The notes under the pieces were generated by a model. That model made no database searches, was not told where the DNA came from, and was given only the letters and a program-made list of their open reading frames with translations. From assembly GCF_900129885.1 (NCBI RefSeq), contig NZ_FQXE01000012.1, forward strand, positions 109,761 to 173,760: DNA of 64,000 bases, written 5' to 3'. This document shows positions 17,095-25,903 of the stretch, one piece after another. The stretch is from Pollutimonas bauzanensis (GTDB lineage: Bacteria > Pseudomonadota > Gammaproteobacteria > Burkholderiales > Burkholderiaceae_B). Positions within the stretch are counted from its first letter, which is position 1, and each line of letters begins with the position of its first letter. A program made the translations under genes and the position numbers.

Positions 17095-18637
17095 TCATGC
17101 TCACATGTGGCGACATGGCCCGCAGCCGTTCCCGCAGGCCCTGCAGGGCTTGGTCAAGCAGAGCTTCTTCGCCGGGTCCGGCAAAAACCAGTTGCAAGCG
17201 CTCGGCCGGCGCGTGAACACGCAGCCGCGGCTCACGCTGACGCGTCAGGCGCTGCACCATCCAGCGCTCTCCCAGACGAAACTCGCAGCCCCCTTCACGA
17301 CAGGCGGCCACAAGTACTCCCGCCGCGCCATTGCGCATGGCGTATTCAACAAAAGATGGGGGCAGCTGCCCTGCGCAAATCAAGCCAAGCACGCTCAGGT
17401 CGGCGCCGTGCAAATTGTCATGGGACGCCCCGTGCCGACACGAAAACACCACTATCGGCCGCTGCGCCGTCGACGCCGCCAGCCGGGCGCGCAGGCGCCG
17501 GCGCAAAGCGTCGATGGACAGCTGCGGCATGTCAATGCCGGTGACCAGTCGCCGGGCTCTGCGTAACGGCGTGGACGATGGGCAGGCCCCGGCGCAGATG
17601 CCACAAGCCGTGCACAAATCGGCATCCACCTGCGCCAGCCGGTGCCCGGGACGTCTGTCGGGATGGGGCACCATAGTCACCGCCGCATAGGGGCAGTCGG
17701 CAAAACACCAGGCGCAGCCGCTGCAATTTTCGGCGTCGACCACCGCCACTGCGGCACGCGGCGTTCGCGGCAAAAAAGGCAAGGCAAACAGTACCAGCAC
17801 GGCGCCACCAGTCAAGGTCAGGGTAAAGCCTCGCGAGGTAGCGTCAGTGAGCGGGTGCAGCCACAGCAGCAACCAGTCAAGACGCAGCTCTGCCGGCACC
17901 TGGCCCAGGGCGGCCGGGGCGTGGCTGAGCACCGGGCGTGCCAGTGCCAGCAGCGCCAGCGCCAGGATCACCCCGAACGTCAAGCCCCGTGGCGGCAGCA
18001 TGGCAACATGTGCCAGGCGCTGAATATGAAACCACAGACCGAACAGCAATAACAGAGGGACCCCCACGTGTACGAAAATGAACAATGAAAACATCCGGTC
18101 GCTGAGCGCCGCGGGCGACAGGAAATTTCGCGCCAGCGGCGATGCCAGCAAGGGCAGCGCGTCCAGCCATTCAGCCGTGGACAGCGCCGAATATTGACCC
18201 AACTGGTCCCAGGCCAGCCAGAAGCCGCCGATGGCGCTGATGAAACAGAATCCCGGCAAAGGCACGCCCGTCAGCCAATGAAAGCGGCGCGCGCCATGCG
18301 CATGGCCGTGCAGCCATTCACGCAAAATATGCAAAAACACCACCAGCATGAGCAAATCTCCGGCATAGCGGTGCACGCCGCGCAACAGGCGCCCCAGTCC
18401 CAGCGGCAAATGCGCCAGGCGTTCGACCGAATGCCAGGCGCCGTTGACCGAGGTGTCGAACAAGGCGTACAGAATGACGCCGCTGGCCGCCAGCAGCCAG
18501 AGCGCCAGAAAACCGATAGTGCCCAGATGACGCAGGGGATTCTGGGCCGAACCGAACGCCATATCGAAATACCGTTCGATGGTTCGCCAGCCCTTCAGAC
18601 CCCTTTGCCGGAAACCGCGTGTGCTGTGACTGGACAT
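17072..18637 (-). CDS. Cytochrome b - 2x[4Fe-4S] ferredoxin - MvhD-like fusion
   Basis: A 521-residue membrane protein. The cytochrome b domain (1-240) has two H-x13-H haem pairs (H89/H103 and H190/H204). After further helices it has two classic [4Fe-4S] motifs, CSGCAWCFADCP (from C305) and CTACGICAGACP (from C342). The C-terminal part (395-500) resembles the MvhD/FrhD hydrogenase iron-sulfur domain (VVFSC, GLICAGQLPPSFVEYAMRNG, VLVAACREGGCEFR), better known from Hdr/Qmo-type complexes. This combination links quinone or haem chemistry to low-potential iron-sulfur carriers. A GTG 42 bases upstream is an alternative start. It overlaps the SCO gene. Confidence 0.82.
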   Translation of the reverse strand: MSSHSTRGFRQRGLKGWRTIERYFDMAFGSAQNPLRHLGTIGFLALWLLAASGVILYALFDTSVNGAWHSVERLAHLPLGLGRLLRGVHRYAGDLLMLVVFLHILREWLHGHAHGARRFHWLTGVPLPGFCFISAIGGFWLAWDQLGQYSALSTAEWLDALPLLASPLARNFLSPAALSDRMFSLFIFVHVGVPLLLLFGLWFHIQRLAHVAMLPPRGLTFGVILALALLALARPVLSHAPAALGQVPAELRLDWLLLWLHPLTDATSRGFTLTLTGGAVLVLFALPFLPRTPRAAVAVVDAENCSGCAWCFADCPYAAVTMVPHPDRRPGHRLAQVDADLCTACGICAGACPSSTPLRRARRLVTGIDMPQLSIDALRRRLRARLAASTAQRPIVVFSCRHGASHDNLHGADLSVLGLICAGQLPPSFVEYAMRNGAAGVLVAACREGGCEFRLGERWMVQRLTRQREPRLRVHAPAERLQLVFAGPGEEALLDQALQGLRERLRAMSPHVSMNANEIVH

Positions 18638-19527
18638 GGCAAACCCGTTAGACGACGCTGGCGTCTTTGCCGGCGCCACTCGCCAAACAGCCAGATGAAC
18701 ATGGTCAGAAAAAACAGCAAACCACTGGCCATTTGCAGAATCAGTTTCCAGTCATAGCGGTATTCGCCGGTCCTGGCGTCATAGACCGTGCACAGAATGC
18801 GCACGCGTTCGATCAGCTGACTTATGGGGCTGGACACGATTTGCGGCTGCTCGTAGAGCAGCAGACGGCGCAGGGGTGTGCCCAGGCGCTCGGCGCTTAC
18901 CGCGTCGCCCAGCACCTGGCTGTGGATGCGCCCCTCGGCGTCGACCACGGTGACGCCCAGCACGTGGTCGAAACCCGCGGGCGTAGCGACCCAGCTGAAA
19001 CCGAAGGCGCGCGTCAAGGCCTCGACATCATTGGGCCTGGGGCTCAGGAACGCCCAGTTGCGGTGCTTGATGCGGTGCTGCGAGGCGAACGCGCGCATGG
19101 CTTTCGGATCGTCAAAGGGCTGGTTGAAGCCGATGCTGATGACGTTGAACTGGTTTTCACCCAGCATGCTGTCCAGACCCTTGACCGCTGCATACAGGCT
19201 GCGTGTCTGCGCAGGGCAGATTTCAAAACAACCGGTGTAGATGAAACTGACCAGCAGAGGTTTGCCCCGATAGCTGCCCAGCCGCAGCGGTTTGCCGTTA
19301 CTGTCGCGCAGCTCGAAGTCAGGCACCACACGGCCCACTGCGTCTTCGGCCAGGCGAATGGCCTGGGTTTCGTCGATAGCCGGGAGTTCGCCCGGCGCAC
19401 GCGGTGCCGCGGCAACGCCGGTCACGGCCAGGGCGCCGCCCGCAAACAAAACCAGCATGCCGGCGCACAGCAGGGCCCGCCAGCGCGTCAACCGCCGCGG
19501 CGGGGCAAGGTCAGCGCAAGGCCGCAT
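18595..19527 (-). CDS. SCO1/SenC family copper chaperone-like protein
   Basis: A 310-residue protein: N-terminal signal or anchor helix (19-42), then a thioredoxin-like SCO domain with the copper-binding CxxxC (YTGCFEICPAQT) and the downstream histidine in GFDHVLGV. SCO proteins deliver copper to the CuA site of subunit II, and a CuA subunit is encoded in this same operon. Unusually, about 80 residues follow the SCO domain and include a second membrane helix (ASGLLFFLTMFIWLFGEW). The start overlaps the end of the haem O synthase gene by 17 bases. Confidence 0.88.
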   Translation of the reverse strand: MRPCADLAPPRRLTRWRALLCAGMLVLFAGGALAVTGVAAAPRAPGELPAIDETQAIRLAEDAVGRVVPDFELRDSNGKPLRLGSYRGKPLLVSFIYTGCFEICPAQTRSLYAAVKGLDSMLGENQFNVISIGFNQPFDDPKAMRAFASQHRIKHRNWAFLSPRPNDVEALTRAFGFSWVATPAGFDHVLGVTVVDAEGRIHSQVLGDAVSAERLGTPLRRLLLYEQPQIVSSPISQLIERVRILCTVYDARTGEYRYDWKLILQMASGLLFFLTMFIWLFGEWRRQRRQRRLTGLPCPVTAHAVSGKGV

Positions 19528-20440
19528 CGAGCCAGACCCCCAGAATGAGCGCGCTCAGTTGCATCATGGATGCAAAGAATGCCGCCATCGCCCGCGCGCG
19601 CACCGGCTCACGCGCCAGGGCGAAGGTCTTGCGCAGAAAAAACGCGCCGCCAAGCGCCGCCCCCAGCCCATAGGCCCAGCCGGCGCCAAAACCCAGCGGC
19701 ACCAGGGAAATGGCCACCAGAGCCACCGTGTTCCAGTGCACGATGCTTGCGGCACGCCCGGGCCCCACGACCACCGGCAGCATGGGCACACCGGCAGCGG
19801 CATATTGATCGTGGTTGGCAATGGCCAGGCTCCAGAAATGGGGCGGCGTCCACAGCAACAACGCCAGCGCCAGCAACCATGCCAGGGGTCCCATCTGCGG
19901 GCTGACTGCGGCCGCACCGGCCAGCACGGCAAAACTGCCGGCGGCCCCGCCTATGACGATGTTCCATGGCGTGCGCCGCTTGAGCCCCATGGTATAGACC
20001 AGAGCATAAGTCAAGGCGCCCAGCAGCACGAACAGCGCAGCGGTCCAGTTGGCGACCAGGCCGGCCGCCGCCACCGCCCCGACCAGCATGCCCAGCATGA
20101 GCACCAGCCAGCGCGGGTCCCGCCGCAGCGCGCCACTGGCAAAAGCACGCCCTCTTGTGCGTGCCATGAGGCGGTCACTGTCGGCTTCCACGTATTGATT
20201 GAAGGCGCCCGCGCTGGCCGAGGCCAGCAACACGCTCAGCCCCAGCACCAGCGTCCGCCAGGGCGTCACCGACTCATGAGGGACGACGGCCGCTCCTGCG
20301 AGCGCCGTGAACATGATAAGCATCCCGATGCGCAGCTTGAATAAGCTGAGCACCAGCCGCCAGCGCGGATGCACGGGACAGACAACCGGCGCCGGCGTGA
20401 TCCGCGGGGACGACGCAAGAGAGCTTTCGATGTGATTCAT
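19511..20440 (-). CDS. ctaB: Protohaem IX farnesyltransferase (haem O synthase)
   Basis: A 309-residue UbiA-family membrane enzyme that farnesylates haem B to haem O, a cofactor of the high-spin site in many haem-copper oxidases. The signature FNQYVEADSDRLMARTRGRA contains the N-x3-D-x3-D prenyl-diphosphate/Mg motif. About nine hydrophobic helices are present. The start at 20440 has GGAG seven bases upstream. Its presence suggests that at least one complex in the operon uses haem O or A, although many clusters carry it for general supply. Confidence 0.93.
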   Translation of the reverse strand: MNHIESSLASSPRITPAPVVCPVHPRWRLVLSLFKLRIGMLIMFTALAGAAVVPHESVTPWRTLVLGLSVLLASASAGAFNQYVEADSDRLMARTRGRAFASGALRRDPRWLVLMLGMLVGAVAAAGLVANWTAALFVLLGALTYALVYTMGLKRRTPWNIVIGGAAGSFAVLAGAAAVSPQMGPLAWLLALALLLWTPPHFWSLAIANHDQYAAAGVPMLPVVVGPGRAASIVHWNTVALVAISLVPLGFGAGWAYGLGAALGGAFFLRKTFALAREPVRARAMAAFFASMMQLSALILGVWLDAALR

Positions 20441-20494
20441 GCGTGACTCCAGCACTCACGCTTGCCGGCGGCGGCAAGCGTGACAGGGTGTTGA

Positions 20495-22186
20495 TCAGCT
20501 CAAGCCCCACAGGGTGGACAAATACTTCCAGTTGATGAAGTAATAGACGACGAAGGCCACCAGAAAGACCATGGCCAGCACGAAGGTACCCGGGGCAGTA
20601 AAGCCGATCGAGCCGTAAGTCAGGGCCGCCGCGCCGGGGGACGCGCGCCCTACAGGCGTGAACCTCGGGCTCGATGCGCCTGCTTCGAGCTTGCGCCCCC
20701 AGAGCAGTGAGCCCAGCGTGATGTAGATGAAGGCCACGCCCCCGATGATGGCTGCCACACCGCCTACGCCCACCAGCGCCATCATCAGATAGGCGGCGCC
20801 CGGCCATTCATAGGCCATTGCGGCGCCCTGGAAGGCCATGTCCCAGTGCCGGCGCGAAACGCCCAGCGTACCCGCCCCCATCATCACCAGGCAGAGAAAG
20901 TACATGGACAGGCCAAACAGATAGGGTTGCCATTTGGCCAGCGTGGGCGCGATCAGTTCGCGCCTGAACAATACCGGGATCAGATAGTAGGTCACCGCCA
21001 TGAAGGTCAGCGTCGTGCCCACCACCACAGTGGCGTGGAAGTGGCCTGGCACATAAATGGTGTTATGGATGATCAGGTTGAGCTGTTCGGTGCCCATCAT
21101 GACGCCAGTGATGCCACCCAGAAAGCCGAAGCCGATGAGAGAGATGAATACGGCCGAGAAAGCGGGATTGCTCCAGGGCGCTTTGCGCAGCCACTCGAAC
21201 AAGCCCTTTGTGAAACCCCTCTGGCGCTGCGCGACTTCCATGGCGCCAGGCACTGTAAGACCGTGCAACATGGAGGCCAGCACGGCAAGATACATGAAAT
21301 AGCTGGTGTTGATGATTTTCCAGGACGTGGACAGACCGGGGTCGCCCAGCAGGTGGTGCGCGGAGGCCAACTGCAGGAAAAGGATGTAAAGGAAGAAGGC
21401 CATGCGGCTGACGCGTTCGCTCATGGGCTTGGCGCCCAGCACCACGGCAGCGATGAAATACCAGATCGTGATGTGCATGGCGACATTGACCTGCTGCGAT
21501 GAATGCCCCAGGGCCCACCATACGGTGCGATAGATCAAGGGGTCGACATGCATCAAACCCATCGACATCAGCCAGGCCGGGATGATGATGAATGCGCCCG
21601 ACAGCAGCGTGAATACCATGATGATGGCAGCCGTCAGGCCGCCGAAAGTGACCAGCGGGATCGACCCTTCATAGGTTTTTTCGCGCCGCGCCACCACCAG
21701 CGTGCCGAAGAACACGGCGCAGCCAATCAGGGCGCCAACGGCAAACAAGATGATGCCCAGATAAAAAGCCGGCTCGGCCATCATGGGTACGTAGCTGGTC
21801 ATCATGACGCTGGAGCCGCCGCGGAACACGGCGACATTGTTGACCACGGAGCCGATCACCATTAGCGCGAAACCCAGCCAGGCGAGCTTTGGTGTCGCGA
21901 TGCGACAGCGCAGCAGCACCGAGGCGCAGAAATACATGAATCCGACTTCGAAGAACATGAGCCAGAAAATCAGCATGTCGAGGCCGTGGGCGGTAAGCAC
22001 CATGTAGAAGGTCTGGGCCTCCAGCCAGCGAATTGCCGGCCAGCGCGTGAGCACCACGCCGAGGGCCAGGATGCCGCCAAATGCCAGCCACAGCATGCCA
22101 GTGACAATATTGAATTTGATGAGTCGTTCAGCTTGGCGCTCGAATTGCAAGCCGGAGCGCGGGCAAGTACGGTAAGTAGTTGTCAT
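20495..22186 (-). CDS. Haem-copper subunit I (oxidase or CuA-type NO reductase, NorY-like)
   Basis: A 563-residue protein with 12-14 helices. The ligands are complete: H67 (low-spin haem), H228 in WWALGHSSQQ, H277/H278 (ASAHHLLGD) and H382/H384 (VPGHFHA). In A- and B-type oxidases a tyrosine sits four residues after the first active-site histidine and is cross-linked to it; here that residue is Gln232. Lack of the tyrosine is typical of nitric oxide reductases in this superfamily, and a CuA subunit II and SCO gene alongside recall norSY-senC of ammonia oxidisers. Oxidase function is not excluded. The start at 22186 was chosen because AAGGG lies nine bases upstream; 22195 is the alternative. 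Confidence 0.82.
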   Translation of the reverse strand: MTTTYRTCPRSGLQFERQAERLIKFNIVTGMLWLAFGGILALGVVLTRWPAIRWLEAQTFYMVLTAHGLDMLIFWLMFFEVGFMYFCASVLLRCRIATPKLAWLGFALMVIGSVVNNVAVFRGGSSVMMTSYVPMMAEPAFYLGIILFAVGALIGCAVFFGTLVVARREKTYEGSIPLVTFGGLTAAIIMVFTLLSGAFIIIPAWLMSMGLMHVDPLIYRTVWWALGHSSQQVNVAMHITIWYFIAAVVLGAKPMSERVSRMAFFLYILFLQLASAHHLLGDPGLSTSWKIINTSYFMYLAVLASMLHGLTVPGAMEVAQRQRGFTKGLFEWLRKAPWSNPAFSAVFISLIGFGFLGGITGVMMGTEQLNLIIHNTIYVPGHFHATVVVGTTLTFMAVTYYLIPVLFRRELIAPTLAKWQPYLFGLSMYFLCLVMMGAGTLGVSRRHWDMAFQGAAMAYEWPGAAYLMMALVGVGGVAAIIGGVAFIYITLGSLLWGRKLEAGASSPRFTPVGRASPGAAALTYGSIGFTAPGTFVLAMVFLVAFVVYYFINWKYLSTLWGLS

Positions 22187-22206
22187 CGCAGTCATCCCTT
22201 TTCTTT

Positions 22207-22746
22207 TTATTTCACGTACAGGCGGCTGACCATGCGGTGGTGACCGATGCCGCAATATTCGTTGCATACCAGCGAGTATGTTCCCGACTCATTGGGGGTT
22301 ACGGTAACGACGTGCTCGAAGCCCGGCACCAACTGGATGTTGATGTTGGCCGGCTGCAGGGAAAAGCCGTGGTTGTAGTCCAGGGCCGTGAGGTGCAGGC
22401 GGTAGGTCTTGTCTTTTTCCAGCTCGAGGATGGGCCAGAAATTCCACAGGCGCGCCAGCAGATAGACGTCACTTCCGGCTGGTGGCGCGACCACGGGAAT
22501 TTTTTCTTCGGTTTCAGTGCGCACGGTGTATTTGTCCACCATGGCCTGCGCTTTTTCCATGAACTGCGCCGGTGTGCTGCGGTAGGTTTCTGTGGACAGG
22601 TTCTGTTTGCCCCAGATGTGCCAGCCCGTCATCATGACGAACAAAATGATGCACCAGAGCAAGGCTATGGCAATCCAGGTCCCTTCAACTCTGTCGATCG
22701 GGTGCTTGTACCAAAGCCGGTCTGCCGGCGGAAGAATAGCGCTCAT
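22207..22746 (-). CDS. CuA-containing subunit II (oxidase or NorS-like)
   Basis: A 179-residue subunit: one N-terminal membrane helix (about 24-46), then a periplasmic cupredoxin domain. The binuclear CuA motif is complete, CNEYCGIGHHRM near residues 163-174, with the upstream histidine in the YNHGFSL segment. It accepts electrons from cytochrome c or another periplasmic donor and passes them to subunit I. Standard subunit II proteins have two helices and are longer, so this is the short ba3-like/NorS-like type. It ends 20 bases before the subunit I start. Confidence 0.9.
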   Translation of the reverse strand: MSAILPPADRLWYKHPIDRVEGTWIAIALLWCIILFVMMTGWHIWGKQNLSTETYRSTPAQFMEKAQAMVDKYTVRTETEEKIPVVAPPAGSDVYLLARLWNFWPILELEKDKTYRLHLTALDYNHGFSLQPANINIQLVPGFEHVVTVTPNESGTYSLVCNEYCGIGHHRMVSRLYVK

Positions 22747-22771
22747 TTTGCGGTACTCCGGATATTCCAGG

Positions 22772-22942
22772 TCATTGGGTGAGGGGCAGAAGCACGATTT
22801 CGACGACGCCCCACAGGTTGTAGACGATCATCGGGATCGCCACTCCCAGAGCAAGCAGAATGAACGGACTGTCCAGCAGTTGCTGCATCCACGGTATGGG
22901 CGCATCGAGGTCGTTCAGGTCATCGTGATCAGGCGTCGGCAT
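22772..22942 (-). CDS. Small single-helix membrane subunit (subunit IIa-like)
   Basis: A 56-residue protein: an acidic, soluble N-terminus (MPTPDHDDLNDLDAP) and one membrane helix (about 30-53, FILLALGVAIPMIVYNLWGVVEIVL). It is the first gene of the respiratory operon, 25 bases before subunit II. Compact B-family oxidases such as Thermus ba3 have a one-helix subunit IIa that supplies the missing helix of subunit II. An equivalent role is inferred here from position and topology only. Confidence 0.6.
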   Translation of the reverse strand: MPTPDHDDLNDLDAPIPWMQQLLDSPFILLALGVAIPMIVYNLWGVVEIVLLPLTQ

Positions 22943-23000
22943 GGTAATTTTCCATCTGTCAGCGCACACTGTCAGTGCGCGCGGGGATCAGCGCCTTTGC

Positions 23001-23029
23001 ACATTAGCGATCGTTAAAAAATATGTCAA
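23001..23029 (-). promoter_or_regulatory. Sigma-70 promoter of the respiratory operon
   Basis: On the minus strand, -35 TTGACA (23029-23024) and -10 TAATGT (23006-23001) are spaced 17 bases apart, a near-consensus vegetative promoter, with the first start codon 58 bases downstream. It is the only strong promoter seen before the run of nine genes. No FNR or NorR site was found in it. Confidence 0.6.
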
Positions 23030-23278
23030 TGCTTCGGACCTGCGATCTGCTTTATTGCAAACATAGATTAAGAATAGGCCTGATTTATGGGCTCGCAACG
23101 AGGCCGGATGTGGAAAAAAAGTCATTGCGTTGTGATCGGTCGGACTGCGTTCCGTCACACAGAGCGCAAGCAAAACGGGAGAGTTTGAAATCCGAACGAA
23201 CACCCTCGGGCCCCGCTCAGGCAGCGCATTTCCGTGCCCGCGGCGGCGGCCGGAGGCCGGAGGCCGGCGCGCCGGCCG

Positions 23279-24259
23279 TCAGGACGGATTCTGCCGGGCG
23301 CCCGTTCGCTGGACGATATCGGCCCATTTCCTGTCTTCGGCCCGAATGAAGGCGGCGGTATCCTGCAAGGATCCGCCGGCCGGTTCCAGCCCGTGGCCGG
23401 CCAGCCGCTTCTGGAATTCCGGCTGCATCAGCAGCGCATTGACGTCAGCATTGAGCCGCTGGGCAATCGCCTGCGGCGTGCCGTCCGGCAGGAACAGCGC
23501 CACCCAGGTGTAATCGGTATAGCCGGGGAAACCCGATTCCGCGGCGGTCGGCACGTCCGGCAGCGCCGGGCTGCGCGCGGCACCGGTCACGGCAAGGGCG
23601 CGCAGCCGGCCAGCCTGTATCTGGGCCGCCGCGACGGGAACAGGCACGATGGCCAGATCGACTTGCCCACCCACCGCCGCCGCGATGGCCGGGCCGCCGC
23701 CGCGAAACGGCGCATGAATGATGTCGGCGCCCGACAGTGCGTTGAACAGATAGTCGCCGGTCAGGTGCGACGTTGACCCGCTGCCGGGCGAGCCGAAGCT
23801 GAGCTTGCGCGTCTTGGCCAGCGCCAGCAGTTCCTGCAGCGCGCCGACGCCCAGCGCGGGATGCGCCACGATGACGTTGGGACTGGAGGCGATATTGATG
23901 ACAGGCGTCAGCGCCTGCAGGCGATAGCCGGTATCGTTTTCCAGCTGCGGATTGACCACGACGGAAGTGGTGGTGACCAATGCGGTGTAGCCGTCCGGCG
24001 CGGCTTTCGCCACCGTGGCGGCGCCGATATTGCCGCCGGCGCCGCCACGGTTGCTGACGACGACGGATTGGCCCAGCGCAGCCGCCAGGCCGTCGGCAAT
24101 GCTGCGGGCGCCCAGGTCGGCGATGCCGCCCGGGGCAAAGGCGACGACGATATTCAGGGGCTGCCGTGGATAATCGCCGGCGGACCAGGCGGAAAACGGG
24201 GCTGCCAGTGTCAGCAGCGCCGCTGCGGCATGGCGCCTTATATGCGAGGGGAATGTCAT
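23279..24259 (-). CDS. Bug family (TctC-like) periplasmic substrate-binding protein
   Basis: A 326-residue binding protein with a signal peptide (1-26, cleavage after AWSA) and the Bug signature regions: YPRQPLNIVVAFAPGGIADLGAR, VVSNRGGAGGNIGAATVAKAAPDG, GSPGSGSTSHLTGDY and PTAAESGFPGY. Family members bind carboxylates or amides and are very numerous in Alcaligenaceae. It is divergent from a dihydrodipicolinate-synthase-family enzyme, so its ligand may be a sugar acid or keto acid handled by that enzyme; this link is inferred from position. No membrane components of a TTT transporter are nearby. Confidence 0.9.
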   Translation of the reverse strand: MTFPSHIRRHAAAALLTLAAPFSAWSAGDYPRQPLNIVVAFAPGGIADLGARSIADGLAAALGQSVVVSNRGGAGGNIGAATVAKAAPDGYTALVTTTSVVVNPQLENDTGYRLQALTPVINIASSPNVIVAHPALGVGALQELLALAKTRKLSFGSPGSGSTSHLTGDYLFNALSGADIIHAPFRGGGPAIAAAVGGQVDLAIVPVPVAAAQIQAGRLRALAVTGAARSPALPDVPTAAESGFPGYTDYTWVALFLPDGTPQAIAQRLNADVNALLMQPEFQKRLAGHGLEPAGGSLQDTAAFIRAEDRKWADIVQRTGARQNPS

Positions 24260-24337
24260 GATGCCGGAAAATTGGAACGGAGCGCATCAGTCTACGGTAT
24301 ATTGCCGACACCACTACGATCTTCTGGCTGATAGCAC

Positions 24338-25243
24338 ATGACAGGCGGCAATAAAGATTTTCACGGGGTGTTTCCCTATCTGGTATCGCCGGTCGACGGC
24401 AAGGGCAAGGTCAAGACACGCGTGCTGTCCACGCTGTGCCGGCATCTGATCCGCTCGGGCGTGCACGGCTTGGCGCCCCTGGGCTCTACCGGCGAATTTG
24501 CCTATCTTGGCGCCGATCAGCGCCGCCGCGTGGTCGATGTGGTCATCGAGGCGGCCGGCGGCAAGGTGCCGGTCGTGCCCGGCGTGGCATCCACGACCAT
24601 TGCCGACGCCAGGGCGCAGACGCGCGATTATGAACGCATGGGCGCCGACGGCATTCTGGCCATCCTGGAAGCCTATTTCCCGGTGGATGACGAAGGGGTG
24701 TACCAGTATTTCAAGGCCATTGCCGATGCAACGTCGCTGCCCGTGGTCCTTTACACCAATCCCAGTTTCCAGCGATCGGACCTGAGCCTGCCGGTGATAG
24801 AACGCTTGAGCCGCGTGCCCAATATCCGCTATATCAAGGATGCCTCCTCGAATACCGGCCGCCTGCTGTCCATCATCAACCGGGTGGAGGGGCGCATGCA
24901 GGTGTTCGCGGCATCGGCCCACATTCCCACCGCCGTCATGCTGATCGGCGGCGTCGGCTGGATGGCCGGGCCGGCGTGCCTGGTGCCCGAACAGAGTGTC
25001 GCGCTGTACGAATTATGCCGCCAGGGCCAGTGGGACAAGGCCATGGCGCTGCAGCGCCAACTGTGGGGCATCAACCAGGCTTTCGCCAAATACAACCTGG
25101 CGGCGTGCATCAAGGGCGGGCTGGCCCTGCAGGGGTTCGACGTCGGCGATCCCCTGCCGCCGCAGGCGCCGCTGTCCGAAGCCGGGCGAGCGGATGTGGC
25201 GCGCATGCTGCAGTCCCTGGGAGCGCTGCCGGAGCAGCGTTAA
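24338..25243 (+). CDS. Dihydrodipicolinate synthase family aldolase/lyase
   Basis: A 301-residue (beta/alpha)8 enzyme of the DapA/NanA family. The Schiff-base lysine is K167 (RYIKDASSN), the catalytic tyrosine Y139 (VLYTNP) and the carboxylate-binding loop is GSTGEF at 49-54. The family catalyses aldol addition or cleavage, or dehydration, of keto acids. Because it is paired with a Bug binding protein rather than lysine genes, it is more probably catabolic (a keto-sugar-acid dehydratase or aldolase) than biosynthetic DapA. Confidence 0.87.
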   Translation: MTGGNKDFHGVFPYLVSPVDGKGKVKTRVLSTLCRHLIRSGVHGLAPLGSTGEFAYLGADQRRRVVDVVIEAAGGKVPVVPGVASTTIADARAQTRDYERMGADGILAILEAYFPVDDEGVYQYFKAIADATSLPVVLYTNPSFQRSDLSLPVIERLSRVPNIRYIKDASSNTGRLLSIINRVEGRMQVFAASAHIPTAVMLIGGVGWMAGPACLVPEQSVALYELCRQGQWDKAMALQRQLWGINQAFAKYNLAACIKGGLALQGFDVGDPLPPQAPLSEAGRADVARMLQSLGALPEQR

Positions 25244-25426
25244 GCCGGGGCGCCGGCAGCTCCGGGCGAGCACCATATCACCGAGTATCCAGGTTGGCTT
25301 CGATATGCAGCTCGAACTTCAGGTGCCGCCAATCCTCGCGCCAGTCGTGCCACATAGAGGCCATCCTCGACCTAGCGACATCACCAGCCACATGATGGCC
25401 AACCAGGCACGACTGACCGTTCAGGT

Positions 25427-25867
25427 TCAGCCGGTGGCAATACGATAACCGTAGGCTGTATTCGTACCCCAATCAGCAACGACAGCCGCCGAACGGTCGG
25501 CGGAGACGGCGAGTCCTACCGGACTCCTGAGGCCCTCCGCCACCACGACCGTCTGTCCGTCCTTGCGCACCTGCTTGACCTGGGTTCCACCGTAGTCGAC
25601 CACGTAGACGGATTCCTCGTCTGCAATGGCGATGCCCGGGCCTGGCTGCGCAAACTCGCGTGTAACGGTACGAGCACGCCCATCAGGCCCCGCGAAGGAA
25701 ACCCCTCCGTTGATGTTCGACACGAAGTAGCTGCCATCCGCGAGTTGGACGGCGCCTACCGCGGAGGAAAGGCCTTTGGCGACAATGCGATCACCACTCC
25801 AGCGTGACGGCGCTGCAAAGGCACGGACACCAAGCGCGGGTATGATCCAATGGTCGCGTGCATTGCC
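25427..25867 (-). pseudogene. Beta-propeller (NHL/SMP-30-like) protein, 5'-truncated
   Basis: An open frame of about 146 codons without a convincing start codon encodes propeller-like repeats, for example GLSSAVGAVQLADGSYFVSN, then PGPGIAIADEESVYVVDYGG and GLRSPVGLAVSADRSAAVVAD. Each shows the small-G-hydrophobic-D pattern of NHL or SMP-30 blades. Only three blades are present, where complete proteins have six. The frame ends at its upstream side where a truncated LysR gene begins on the other strand, so a deletion probably joined two gene fragments. A GTG at 25723 could start a short product. Confidence 0.5.
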
Positions 25868-25903
25868 TCAAGTCATCGGGCCGCTAAGAGGCGACGGGTT
25901 TCA

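Noticed and set aside
25278..25426. Minus-strand frame between the DapA-family gene and the propeller remnant
   Set aside because: It has no recognisable domain, start or coding pattern; treated as non-coding or unidentifiable debris.
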